Notes under the pieces: generated by a model
Told to the model about the DNA's origin: nothing
The model's database searches: none
The model's input: only the letters and a program-made list of their open reading frames with translations
Shown: piece by piece, positions 8,313 through 17,726 of the stretch
Numbering within the stretch: the stretch's first letter is position 1
Layout: each line of letters opens with the position of its first letter
Translations under genes and position numbers: made by a program
Source: Methanolobus tindarius DSM 2278
GTDB lineage: Archaea; Halobacteriota; Methanosarcinia; Methanosarcinales; Methanosarcinaceae
Reading direction: 5' to 3'
Length of the DNA stretch: 64,000 nt
NCBI RefSeq assembly: GCF_000504205.1
Contig: NZ_AZAJ01000001.1
Span: forward strand, 1,152,879-1,216,878

Positions 8313-8765
8313 TCACTCCTTCTTGTTAGGGCTTTCATTCATCAATAGCCAGTAAAAACCAATATTGCGTATTGCTTCCACGAAATTATCGAAATCTACT
8401 GGTTTTACAATATAACTGTTAACCCCAAGCCGATAGCTTTCAACAACATCAGATTCTTCTTTTGATGAGGTTAACATCACAACAGGAATCATTTTTTTAT
8501 CCGGATCGCTTTTTATTACTTTTAGAACATCAAGACCATCCATTTTTGGAAGTTTTAGGTCAAGTAAAACAAGACGGGGATTTACATTTATATCACGATC
8601 TCCAAATTCCCCCCTGCCATAAAGATAATCAATAGCCTGTTCCCCATCTTCAAGAACAACAATATTATTAGCTATCTTGTTCTTTTTCAATGCCCTGAGA
8701 GCCAATTCCCTGTCATTGGGATTGTCCTCTACAAGTACTATCTCAACTTCATTCTCCGCAAACAT
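8313..8765 (-). CDS. Single-domain response regulator, Rcp1 type
   Basis: A 150-residue CheY-like receiver with the acidic pocket (about residues 13-14), phosphoacceptor Asp69 in LLDLKLP and Lys121 in VKPVD. The C-terminal extension FYWLLMNESP is typical of Rcp1-type regulators that partner phytochrome-like kinases. It has no output domain, so it acts by protein contact or as a relay. Its start overlaps the end of the giant kinase gene by 17 nt, which implies coupled translation and a direct partnership with that kinase. Confidence 0.9.
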   Translation of the reverse strand: MFAENEVEIVLVEDNPNDRELALRALKKNKIANNIVVLEDGEQAIDYLYGRGEFGDRDINVNPRLVLLDLKLPKMDGLDVLKVIKSDPDKKMIPVVMLTSSKEESDVVESYRLGVNSYIVKPVDFDNFVEAIRNIGFYWLLMNESPNKKE

Positions 8766-11700
8766 TGTCTCCCTCTTTTATAGGTAATGAAAAGTAAAAT
8801 GTAGCTCCTTTATCAAGTTCCCCTTCGGCCCAGACATCTCCCCCATGCCTTCTTGCTATCCGCTGTACAATGGCAAGTCCTACACCTGTCCCCGGGAATT
8901 CTTTCTCGCTATGTAAACGCTGGAATATTCCAAAGAGCTTATGAGAATATTTAGGATCAAAGCCCACACCATTGTCCTTTACGAAATAAACATTCATTCC
9001 ATCTTCAGTGTAAGAACCTACTTCAACTACACCTTTTTCCCGGGATGAACTGTATTTAATGGCATTAGAGAGCAAATTGACCCATATTTGTTTTATAAGA
9101 GAAGAGTCTGCATAACTGTCTGGAAGCTCGGAAACACTGAACTTTATATCATGGTTATTTTCAGTTGCTGCCAGGTCATTGAAGACTGATTCTACCATGG
9201 CATTCATGCTTATAAGAGCACAATTCATTTCGTTTCTTCCAACTCTGGAAAGCCCCAGGAGGTCTGTGATAAGTTTGTCCATTTTCTGTGTATTGGTCCT
9301 TATAACATTGAAAAGGCGCTTTCCTTCATCATCAAAAAGCTCCTCATAATCTTCAGTTATGATTCTTGAAAAACCATCAATTGCCCTTAAAGGAGCACGC
9401 AGGTCGTGAGATACGGAATATGTGAAGGCTTCAAGTTCTTTATTAGCCTCCTGTAGCTGGGATGTGCGTTCAGCCACACGTAGTTCGAGTTCTTCCGCAT
9501 GTTTTCGCACCTGATCATTCAGGCTTGAATGATGTATAGCTATAGCAAGCTGGTTTGCAATTTCTGTTACTATTTCCTGATATTCTTTTGTAAAGAAATC
9601 AGGCTTATCTGAGGCAAGGCTTAAAATACCCATCAATTCGCCTTCTATAAGTAATGGCACGACAAAACCCGAATGTACATCTTCTTCGGAAAATGTCTTT
9701 CCCAGTTCGGAATCCGGTGTTTTATATTTGTTTAAATCAGGAATGATTACTGTTTCCCCGGCCTTTAATCTGTCAAGTTGGGGTAAAGAATCAAGAGGAG
9801 AACGTGATCCAGTGGCAAACTGGGATTCGTGTTCAGAGTCTACTGCAAAAACAACTTTTTCGTTAGTATCGGCATCAACAAGCCTTATAATTGCAATGGA
9901 ACATGGAACCAGTTTACGTAAATGATGAAGCACTTCATTAGCAATCTCCTCGGAAGATACTGAGGAAATAATATCCGTATCGATATTATGAAGCATATTC
10001 AAGCGTTCATTATAACGAAGAATTTCTTCTTCTGCTTTTTTACGATCTGTAATATCAACAGAAGAACCCATATAGATTTCATTGCCCTGAATGTCCTCAA
10101 AAAGCTGAGCATACATCAGGACTTCAAAAGTGGAACCATCTTTACGCAGAGCTGTAAATTCAATGGCATATTCGCCTTTTTCCTTTAGATTACTAATAAT
10201 CTCTGCCGGAACTTCGGGGTCATTACAATGGCCGACAGGAGAAGTTCCCAGGATCTCACTTATATCGTCATACCCCCACATCTTAAGATAGGCTTTGTTG
10301 GCGTAAATAAATTTACCTTCTGAATTTATAATATCAAAACCATTCAGTGAATATTCCAGAGCATTGCTTTTCAGTTTAATCTCCGCTTCAGCCTGCTTTC
10401 TGGAATCAATGTCCTCTATCATGGCGATGAAATACAGAGGTTCACCTGCAGAGGAATTTACAATTGCAACAGTGACATTAACCCATATCAAGTTTCCATC
10501 TTTACGAACATATCGTTTTTCGATGGAATAATCTTTTCTTTTTCCTAAAACCAGCTCTTCAACCATAGATAATTCGTCACCAAGGTCTTCATGATAGGTA
10601 ATATCGGCAAAATTCATCCGGATAAGTTCCTCGTTATCATATCCTATAATATCACAAAAGCGCTGATTCATCTGGAGTAAGAACCCATCCATGTTGGCCA
10701 GACACACACCAACAGCTGCCTGTTCAAATGTAGCACGGAAACGTTCTTCACTTTCATGAAGCGATGTGAGCAGTTCATCACGTTCGTTCAGGGTCCTTGC
10801 AAGCTTGACATTACTATAACTTAATGTGGATATCAGATTAGTAAGGAGGGAATAATAAGTCATCAGCGAATCCACTTTTTCCCTGCTCCAGCGTGGAACC
10901 CTGTCAAGTGCTTCTAAGTATTCCTTTTCGTTAAAACCATATTGATTTGCCTGATTCCTGAATGTTTCATAGGAAATCTCTTCATCATCAAGGAAAAACT
11001 GACCAATGAAAAGGTTTCCAACATGCAAACCCCCCATTACAATGGGAGTTACCATATCCCACATGTTATTCTTGCATTTGTAGAACCTGAATTTACCTGG
11101 TTCTACTCCTGTAGTCAGTTCTACATCACTTTCAGTACAATGCTTACATGTCTCCGGATGGACACGATGGAATTTTGTGCAAATGTCCTGCCACCCGACA
11201 GCTACCAGAACATTGCCCTTGAGATCAAGTATGGCCATTCCACCCATTTTGGTAAGCTGGTAAAATTTATCCATCAATTTTTGCAGAGCCTCAACATCAA
11301 CTATATCAGCAAGTTCCAGTTCCCCAAGATCCCCCTCCGGTTCCAGAATAGCATCCAACTTATTCCTTACCCGAAGCTCACTTTCCTGTAACATGTCGGC
11401 AGCTATCTTACGCTCAGTTATGTCCTGCATGGAGCCGGTCAGCTTTACAACTTTACCATCTTTTAAAACAGGGCGTCCAATGGTACGTACCCATTTGTTC
11501 ACACCGTCTGCAGATATTAGTTCAAGTTCAAGGTCATAAGGTTCAGCGTTACCAATCGCATTTTGAATTGCAGCCTCAATTCTCTCTTTTGATTCTGATA
11601 CGAAGAAACTCAGTCCGATATCTTCATTTGTAGGATCACCTGGATCTACACCGTGAATCTTTGCAACTTCAGGTGTCCATGTACCTTCTCCGGTAACAAC

Positions 11701-14700
11701 ATCAAACTCCCAGCCGCCAATACTGGCAATTTCACCAACTTCATCCAAGAGCAATCTCTCTTTCTGGAGTTCAAACTCGACTTTTTTAAGATGAGTTATG
11801 TCCTGTAAAAATCCAACAACTTTAACAATTTTGCCATTTTCAAAAACAGGTTGTCCACCTGTCCTTACCCATTTATGCACATTTTCAGAAGAAATAAATT
11901 CAAGCTCAAGATCATAAGGCTCTCCGTTTTCAATAGCATTCTGGAAAGCTTTTGAAATTATTTCACGTGAATCCGGAAGATAATATTGCAAACTCAGGTC
12001 TACATTTGCTTTGGTATCTGGATCAAAACCATGAATTAGCGCAACCTCTCGGGTCCATGTGGATTTGCCGGACAAAACATCAAACTCCCATCCTCCTATT
12101 TTTGCAACATCTCCCATTTCGTTGAGTAAACGATCCTGTTTAAAAAGTTCAAATTCTGAAAGTTTACGATCCGTTATATCCTGGAAAGAACCAATTAATT
12201 TTGTAACCTTGTTGTCAGTAACAATTGGGCGACCACTTGCACGAACCCATTTATGATTACCTTTTGCGGTTATCAGCTCAAGTTCAAGATCATATGGCTG
12301 CACTTTCTCTATTGCGTCCTGAACAGCTTTGCTGATAATTTCTTTTGAACCTGGTGCATAGTAATCCATACCTTCGCTTACATTTACTGTGCCTCCCGGC
12401 TCAGGATCCATATCATGAATATTGAACACCTCAGGAGTCCATTCTATTTCCCCTGATGAAACATCCAGGCTCCAGCCACCAACACTTGCTATCTCACTAA
12501 CTTCATCTAAAAGGGATTTATTCCTCTTTAGTTCGTCTGTTGTGTTTTTAAGATCAGTTATGTCCCTGAATACTGTAAGTATATACTTTTCAGAATCTGT
12601 TGAAATAATATCCCCTGAAATTATAACCGAGAGATTTTCGCCTTCTTTAGTACGAATATCAATTCCCAAATTTCGCACAGTTCCATTGAACTTAAGCTGA
12701 TTAATATACTGATCACATATGCCGGAGTCAGGCCATATTGCAAGATCACAGAGAGAAAAACCAAGAAGTTCATCTATTCTGTATCCTTTATTCTTCAGGA
12801 AGCTATTATTGACATTGACGATGTTACCATCAAAAGATGTGAGTATAATGCTATCAGGCACAGTATTGAATACTGTAGCAAACATTTCCTCGGTTTTAAT
12901 AAGCGCTGACTCTGTCATTTTGCGTTCGGTGATATCTTCCGAGAAGATTACAATACCACCGATTTTATCATCGTTAGTTCGCCAGGGTCGAACCTCCCAA
13001 CGTAACCATTGTTTTGTTCCGTCCTCCCTTTCGAAAAGATCCTCTTCACACCGAATAACTTCACCATTCATACACTTCTTATGAACTTCTTTCCACCTGT
13101 CACCTATTTCAGGGAAAACTTCGTAATGGGATTTTCCAATAATATCCTGATCCCCAAGGTGATACTCTTCCATCCATCTACGGCTAACTGCGATATGTCG
13201 CATATCGCGATCCAGCATTGTCAATGCGGCAGGAGCATGTTCGATGAACAATTTCAGTTTTTCTTCATTTTCATGGAGCTTCTTCTCAGCGATCTTGCGT
13301 TCAGTGATATTACGGGCAACAATCAGGATGCTGGGCGTGACATCCTTGTCTTCCATAGGAACAGAACTTACCTCTATTGGAATTTCATTTCCATCTTTGT
13401 CAACGAATTTTGTTTCATAAAGGAAGGTTTTCCTATCGAGATTTACACGGTGACCTCTGCGTTCATACATCTTTTCCTGTTCATCAGAAGAGACGAATTC
13501 AGTCACGTTTTTAGAGAGAAATTCGGATTCTGAATAACCACTGAACTCCACAGCAATTTTATTCGCATAGAGCAACTTGCCCTGCAAATCATGAACTATT
13601 ATGAAATCCCTTGCAGTATCTGTGAGTAAGCGATATTTCTTTTCACTTTCAACAAGAGCTTTTTCTATTTTCTTACTTTCAGTAATATCCCTTACACTGG
13701 CAAGAATGTACTTCTGGCCATCCAGAACAATTGGACTGGCATTGATATCAACCGGAAACTGCGAACCATCTTTGCGTACATGAGTCCACTGGAACTGCAA
13801 TCCATTACTCATGATTTCTGTAATCGGGAATTTGGAAGGATCACTTAGATGAACCGGGGACAAATCCCAGGCAACCATGCCCAACAAATGACTTCTGCTA
13901 TACCCGTAAAGATCCTCTGCAACCCTATTGGCATCCAGTATCCTGCCATTTTCATCAATGAGGAAAAGCGAGTCAGAGTTATTGTCAAACAACTGACGAT
14001 ATCGGTTTTCGGATTCATTCAAGGATGCTGTACGAGTCTCAATTTCCTTTTTAAGGGAAACACTGTAACTCAGCAGAAGATATACAACTAATGTCAGGAG
14101 GATGACAATGATGATTCCGCCTTTTTGGAATACCAGTAAAGTATCTGTCACTGAGTTATCCCAACCACCTATCGGAACAGCAGCAAGTTCCCAGGTCCTA
14201 TCAGAAAGAACAACATAATAGATTTCATGCTCCATCCGGAACACGTCATCTGAACCAAATAACAACTGATCGGAATCGTCACGTAAGGCTATATCTATAT
14301 TGTCATTCCCAACTACTAATCCCGATGCCTGAAGCAACGATGGTACATCGATGACCATTGTAACAATGCCCCACAAGGAATCTTTGATGTAAACCGGCTG
14401 CCGGACTACTATACCATAGCCACCACGCTGCATTTCATAGGGACCGGTAATAACAGCATCATGGGTTTGAATGGCTTTTAGTACATCATTACGAACCTGC
14501 GGACGTTCATCGTTAATCAGATCATCCAGCGTGCGGTTGGCTACAATTTCATTACCTTGAAGAGGATAAACATAGGCTCCTGAAAAATTGGTATACACTT
14601 CAATAGAACGAATGGCTGGTGACCCGGAATATAAACCGAATGCAAACGCTTCAAAATGCTTATCCATCGCCTCTTGTGTAGGATTTGCCCTGATAAAAGC

Positions 14701-14943
14701 ATCGAGTCCGTCAAGATGAGATAAAACATTGTTGACATGGTTTTCCAGTGTGTTGCCACTGGAGAATAATTGTGTGTTAACTTCTGATTTCTTGTTAAGT
14801 ATCAGATTTTCTTCATATAAAGCGCTGGCTTGCAAGAAGACGAACATTAACAGAACAAAAGCTAAAGCTGCACCCAGCAACGCTATGTAACCCTGTCCTG
14901 ACAATGACAGGGTACCTGAGGTCTTTCCAGATCCTCCGGACAT
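8749..14943 (-). CDS. Giant membrane histidine kinase: CHASE, nine PAS, PocR, GAF, HisKA, ATPase
   Basis: A 2064-residue sensor kinase. A transmembrane helix at 20-40, an outward-facing CHASE-type domain at about 60-265 and a second helix at 276-294 are followed inside by PAS domains starting near 312, 432, 557, 684, 808, 936, 1062, 1398 and 1527. Domains five to seven are close copies of each other. A PocR-type ligand domain lies at about 1205-1375 with Cys1255, Cys1266, Cys1269 and Cys1290; GAF is at 1645-1805. HisKA has His1846 (SVSHDLRAP) and the ATPase has Asn1956/Asn1960 and GTGVGLA. The kinase end is of the phytochrome type. Ribosome binding site AAGGAG precedes the ATG. First gene of the operon. 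Signals are unknown: one extracytoplasmic and many cytosolic. Confidence 0.92.
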   Translation of the reverse strand: MSGGSGKTSGTLSLSGQGYIALLGAALAFVLLMFVFLQASALYEENLILNKKSEVNTQLFSSGNTLENHVNNVLSHLDGLDAFIRANPTQEAMDKHFEAFAFGLYSGSPAIRSIEVYTNFSGAYVYPLQGNEIVANRTLDDLINDERPQVRNDVLKAIQTHDAVITGPYEMQRGGYGIVVRQPVYIKDSLWGIVTMVIDVPSLLQASGLVVGNDNIDIALRDDSDQLLFGSDDVFRMEHEIYYVVLSDRTWELAAVPIGGWDNSVTDTLLVFQKGGIIIVILLTLVVYLLLSYSVSLKKEIETRTASLNESENRYRQLFDNNSDSLFLIDENGRILDANRVAEDLYGYSRSHLLGMVAWDLSPVHLSDPSKFPITEIMSNGLQFQWTHVRKDGSQFPVDINASPIVLDGQKYILASVRDITESKKIEKALVESEKKYRLLTDTARDFIIVHDLQGKLLYANKIAVEFSGYSESEFLSKNVTEFVSSDEQEKMYERRGHRVNLDRKTFLYETKFVDKDGNEIPIEVSSVPMEDKDVTPSILIVARNITERKIAEKKLHENEEKLKLFIEHAPAALTMLDRDMRHIAVSRRWMEEYHLGDQDIIGKSHYEVFPEIGDRWKEVHKKCMNGEVIRCEEDLFEREDGTKQWLRWEVRPWRTNDDKIGGIVIFSEDITERKMTESALIKTEEMFATVFNTVPDSIILTSFDGNIVNVNNSFLKNKGYRIDELLGFSLCDLAIWPDSGICDQYINQLKFNGTVRNLGIDIRTKEGENLSVIISGDIISTDSEKYILTVFRDITDLKNTTDELKRNKSLLDEVSEIASVGGWSLDVSSGEIEWTPEVFNIHDMDPEPGGTVNVSEGMDYYAPGSKEIISKAVQDAIEKVQPYDLELELITAKGNHKWVRASGRPIVTDNKVTKLIGSFQDITDRKLSEFELFKQDRLLNEMGDVAKIGGWEFDVLSGKSTWTREVALIHGFDPDTKANVDLSLQYYLPDSREIISKAFQNAIENGEPYDLELEFISSENVHKWVRTGGQPVFENGKIVKVVGFLQDITHLKKVEFELQKERLLLDEVGEIASIGGWEFDVVTGEGTWTPEVAKIHGVDPGDPTNEDIGLSFFVSESKERIEAAIQNAIGNAEPYDLELELISADGVNKWVRTIGRPVLKDGKVVKLTGSMQDITERKIAADMLQESELRVRNKLDAILEPEGDLGELELADIVDVEALQKLMDKFYQLTKMGGMAILDLKGNVLVAVGWQDICTKFHRVHPETCKHCTESDVELTTGVEPGKFRFYKCKNNMWDMVTPIVMGGLHVGNLFIGQFFLDDEEISYETFRNQANQYGFNEKEYLEALDRVPRWSREKVDSLMTYYSLLTNLISTLSYSNVKLARTLNERDELLTSLHESEERFRATFEQAAVGVCLANMDGFLLQMNQRFCDIIGYDNEELIRMNFADITYHEDLGDELSMVEELVLGKRKDYSIEKRYVRKDGNLIWVNVTVAIVNSSAGEPLYFIAMIEDIDSRKQAEAEIKLKSNALEYSLNGFDIINSEGKFIYANKAYLKMWGYDDISEILGTSPVGHCNDPEVPAEIISNLKEKGEYAIEFTALRKDGSTFEVLMYAQLFEDIQGNEIYMGSSVDITDRKKAEEEILRYNERLNMLHNIDTDIISSVSSEEIANEVLHHLRKLVPCSIAIIRLVDADTNEKVVFAVDSEHESQFATGSRSPLDSLPQLDRLKAGETVIIPDLNKYKTPDSELGKTFSEEDVHSGFVVPLLIEGELMGILSLASDKPDFFTKEYQEIVTEIANQLAIAIHHSSLNDQVRKHAEELELRVAERTSQLQEANKELEAFTYSVSHDLRAPLRAIDGFSRIITEDYEELFDDEGKRLFNVIRTNTQKMDKLITDLLGLSRVGRNEMNCALISMNAMVESVFNDLAATENNHDIKFSVSELPDSYADSSLIKQIWVNLLSNAIKYSSSREKGVVEVGSYTEDGMNVYFVKDNGVGFDPKYSHKLFGIFQRLHSEKEFPGTGVGLAIVQRIARRHGGDVWAEGELDKGATFYFSLPIKEGDNVCGE
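11380..12522 (-). repeat. Three tandem PAS-module copies within the giant kinase
   Basis: Residues about 808-935, 936-1061 and 1062-1188 are three successive modules of about 127 residues that share GGW near the start, a WT-E motif, PYDLELE in the middle, KWVR and QDIT near the end. They are far more alike than the other PAS domains in this protein, so they arose by internal tandem duplication. Confidence 0.8.
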
Positions 14944-15245
14944 CTATATTTGACACTCCTTTGTTATGTTTTCATATCCTGTCAAGATACCGGAATGATT
15001 ACTAAGGTCTCAAGCAACCATAGAAATCGGGTTCATTCCTGATATTCTGATAAAAGACATTAATAAGAAAACATTTTACACACTTTACCCGGTTAATCAT
15101 TAGAGATATTCATAAATAAATTTTTTCATAGTAGAATTATATTAAAATACTATTCCAGAAAAATCAGATAAAATATTGTGATGCGAAAACATAAATAGAT
15201 TAATAGAGTATGCTGTATAGGATTTTTAAAATCTCATATCATCCT
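14944..15245. other. Intergenic region between giant kinase and tRNA-Cys
   Basis: A 302-nt AT-rich spacer holding the promoter of the minus-strand signalling operon and of the plus-strand tRNA-Cys/cysS unit. A TATA-like ACATAAATAG lies near 15190 upstream of the tRNA. I see no small gene in it. Confidence 0.5.
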
Positions 15246-15317
15246 GCCGAGATGACAGAGTGGCTAATGTGACCGCCTGCAGAGCGGTTTTCCGGGAGTT
15301 CGAATCTCTCTCTCGGC
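15246..15317 (+). tRNA. tRNA-Cys (anticodon GCA)
   Basis: The sequence folds into a full cloverleaf: 7-bp acceptor stem (GCCGAGA with TCTCGGC), U8, a D stem of three canonical pairs with a G13/A22 mismatch, a 5-bp anticodon stem ACCGC/GCGGT around CTGCAGA (anticodon GCA at 15279-15281), a 5-nt variable loop and a T arm GGGAG-TTCGAAT-CTCTC with one G-U pair. No intron and no encoded CCA. The next base (15318), the discriminator, is A, whereas tRNA-Cys normally has U73. cysS starts about 22 nt downstream, so the two are probably co-transcribed. Confidence 0.92.
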
Positions 15318-15340
15318 ATTTTATTTATCAGGTGTTTACT

Positions 15341-16777
15341 GTGGTGCTAAGAGTTTACAACACATTGACAAGGGAAAACGAGGATTTTGTGCCCTTGAAC
15401 GGAAAGAAGGTAAATATGTATGTTTGCGGACCCACAGTTTACGACCACTGCCACCTGGGGCATGCCAGAAGTTACGTTTCTTTTGACATAATCAGACGCT
15501 ATCTGATGTATAGAGGATACAATGTCAATTATGTATCCAATATCACTGATGTAGACGACAAAGTAATAGACAGGGCTAAGGAAAGCGGGGAGGATGCCTT
15601 TGAGCTTTCGAAAAAGTTTACTGAATCTTTTGAAGAGGATATGCAGGCTCTTGGAGTGATGGAACCTGATACCCGTCCTAAAGTAACAGAGCATATCGAA
15701 GACATCATTGACACCGTTGCAACTCTAATTGATAACGACGCAGCCTATGCAACCTCAAAAGGGAACGTATACTATGACCTTCAAAAATCTGCGGACAGGA
15801 TAGGCATACTCAGCCACCAGACCGTTGAAGGTTTAATGGAGGGATCAGGGTGCCGAATTGATGTAGAAGATGACAAGAAGTATCAGCTCGATTTTGTTCT
15901 CTGGAAAAATTCTCCAGGGAATGAGCCGGGCTGGGACAGCCCCTGGGGCAGAGGAAGACCAGGATGGCATATCGAATGTACTGTTATGTCCATGAAATAC
16001 TGCTCTGAGCAACTGGACATCCATGGCGGCGGACTAGATCTTGTTTTTCCGCATCATGAGGCGGAGATACATCAATCTGAAAGCTGCACTGGAAAACATC
16101 CTTTCAGTAAGTACTGGATGCATAATGGTTTTCTGACCATTGATAAGGAGAAAATGTCAAAGTCCCTTGGAAACTTCTTTACTATAAAAGAGGTGCTTGC
16201 TAAATTCCCACCTGGAACAATCAGGTTCTTCATCGTTTATACCCACTACAGAAGCACCATTGACTTTAGCGAGGATGCGCTTGTGGAAGCTGGAAAAGCG
16301 AGACAAAGATTACTGAACACCATCTCAAACGTAAAACATGCTGTATCCGAAGCAACAGACAACAATGCTGATCGCGGCCTCTCAGAACTCATGGATGAAA
16401 CTAGATCTTCATTTGTTGAGTCAATGGATGATGATTTCAACACACGGGAAGCAATTGGTAATCTTTTTGTATTCAGCCGCAAAGTCAATTCCATTTTAAC
16501 AAATGAAAAACCTGGAAGAAACTCACTTGAAAATGTACTTGATTTCTTTTCAGAAATAAATGAAGTTCTGGGAATCTTTGAAGATGATAGTAAAAAGGCA
16601 TCTGAAAAGGAAAGTAGCGGACTTTCAGATGAGGATATCAAGGAACTGATAGAACTCAGGGAAAAAGCACGTATTGACAGGGATTGGGCAACAGCAGATT
16701 CTATACGGGACAAGTTAAAAGAAAAAGGCATTGTCATAGAGGATGGGAAAGAAGGAGTCAAATGGAAAAGGGTATGA
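15341..16777 (+). CDS. cysS: Cysteinyl-tRNA synthetase
   Basis: Class I synthetase that charges tRNA-Cys with cysteine. The zinc-binding Cys in MYVCGPTVYDHCHLGHA, the HIGH motif (HLGH), the WHIECTVM segment and KMSKSLGN are present; the C-terminal helical domain is complete. An in-frame ATG at 15260 lies inside the tRNA gene and would add 27 non-homologous residues, so I place the start at GTG 15341 or GTG 15344, behind the AGGTG at 15330-15334. That gives about 478 residues, normal for the family. Methanosarcinaceae may carry this enzyme as well as the SepRS/SepCysS route; the latter is not in this window. Confidence 0.95.
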   Translation: MVLRVYNTLTRENEDFVPLNGKKVNMYVCGPTVYDHCHLGHARSYVSFDIIRRYLMYRGYNVNYVSNITDVDDKVIDRAKESGEDAFELSKKFTESFEEDMQALGVMEPDTRPKVTEHIEDIIDTVATLIDNDAAYATSKGNVYYDLQKSADRIGILSHQTVEGLMEGSGCRIDVEDDKKYQLDFVLWKNSPGNEPGWDSPWGRGRPGWHIECTVMSMKYCSEQLDIHGGGLDLVFPHHEAEIHQSESCTGKHPFSKYWMHNGFLTIDKEKMSKSLGNFFTIKEVLAKFPPGTIRFFIVYTHYRSTIDFSEDALVEAGKARQRLLNTISNVKHAVSEATDNNADRGLSELMDETRSSFVESMDDDFNTREAIGNLFVFSRKVNSILTNEKPGRNSLENVLDFFSEINEVLGIFEDDSKKASEKESSGLSDEDIKELIELREKARIDRDWATADSIRDKLKEKGIVIEDGKEGVKWKRV

Positions 16778-16784
16778 TCATTTT

Positions 16785-17435
16785 TCATGCTAATAATGCA
16801 TTGATCTTGTCCACTGCATTTCTTGCATTTTCAGCGTAGATATCTGCACCAATCCTGTCAGCCCACTCCTGAGTAACAGGTGCGCCACCAACCATTGTTT
16901 TGACACTATTCCTGAGACCTGCCTCGGTGAGCTGTTCTTCTATACGCATCTGATTGATCATCGTAATGGTCATGAGTGCCGAGGAAGCTACCACATCTGC
17001 GTTTACTTCCTGTGCTTTTTTTACATAATGTTCTATAGGCACATCCCTGCCAAGATCAACTACATTATATCCTGCAATTATGAGAGCCGTTGCGACAATA
17101 TCCTTTCCTACGGAATGAATGTCTCCTTCAATTGTGCCAATAACAACCGTACCCTTAAAATTGATTTTAGAACCCATCTTTTCAATTTCAGGTAAAAGTA
17201 TGGACATTGCTGCCTGTGTTGCATCAACTGCTGCAAGCATATGAGGAAGGAACAGTTTACCTGCTGCAAATTGTTCACCTACATCGACCATAGCCCCTGT
17301 GAAACTTCCCTCAATGAGCTCTAAAGGATCAATACCTGCTTCAAGGGCTTCTTTAGCAATCATTTCGGCTGCTTTGTCATCAAAATCCAAAATGGCTTCT
17401 TTTGCCTTGGAAATAATCTCCTGATTTTTGAACAT
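16785..17435 (-). CDS. Methyltransferase corrinoid protein (MtmC/MtbC/MttC type)
   Basis: A B12-binding methyl carrier of about 216 residues: N-terminal helical cap domain (residues 1-85, including GKLFLPH) and a Rossmann-type cobalamin domain with the base-off motif GDIHSVGKD (D-x-H-x2-G) near residue 100, plus SSALMTITM and GGAP. Such proteins take a methyl group from a substrate-specific methyltransferase and pass it to coenzyme M through a MtbA-type enzyme. The ATG at 17435 follows AAAGGGGG; a longer in-frame start exists but lacks support. No methylamine methyltransferase (with its in-frame amber codon) and no MtbA gene is adjacent, so the substrate cannot be assigned. It is convergent with cysS. 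Confidence 0.9.
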   Translation of the reverse strand: MFKNQEIISKAKEAILDFDDKAAEMIAKEALEAGIDPLELIEGSFTGAMVDVGEQFAAGKLFLPHMLAAVDATQAAMSILLPEIEKMGSKINFKGTVVIGTIEGDIHSVGKDIVATALIIAGYNVVDLGRDVPIEHYVKKAQEVNADVVASSALMTITMINQMRIEEQLTEAGLRNSVKTMVGGAPVTQEWADRIGADIYAENARNAVDKINALLA

Positions 17436-17650
17436 TGAACCCCCTTTTGATTGTATCAACGCAACCTGCCTGATGAAATCGGGATGTGAATGCAATCAAT
17501 AAAGTTACTACAAAAAATCATTATATATCATTAACCGGGTGCAATGTTTCCATCAAATATGAATACACAAATAACAAAACAAGATATGGAGATCCTTATA
17601 ACATTACAGCGTGCTTGTAATAATAAAAATCAGCAATTATTCTTAAATCC

Positions 17651-17690
17651 TGAGATGAAAATCTCAAAAAAACTGGCTTTGCCGGTTTTT
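17651..17690 (-). terminator. Double hairpin terminator
   Basis: Two adjacent hairpins: TGAGAT-GAAA-ATCTCA (17651-17666) and AACTGGC-TTT-GCCGGTT (17671-17687). Read on the minus strand the second is followed by seven T residues. It lies about 40 nt past the stop of the minus-strand 10-helix membrane protein. Confidence 0.5.
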
Positions 17691-17726
17691 ATTGAAAAAT
17701 CCATCTACTAATTGTTTTTTCTGACA

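Noticed and set aside
15260-15340. Upstream ATG for cysS
   Set aside because: It lies inside the tRNA-Cys gene, and the added residues are translated tRNA sequence without homology.
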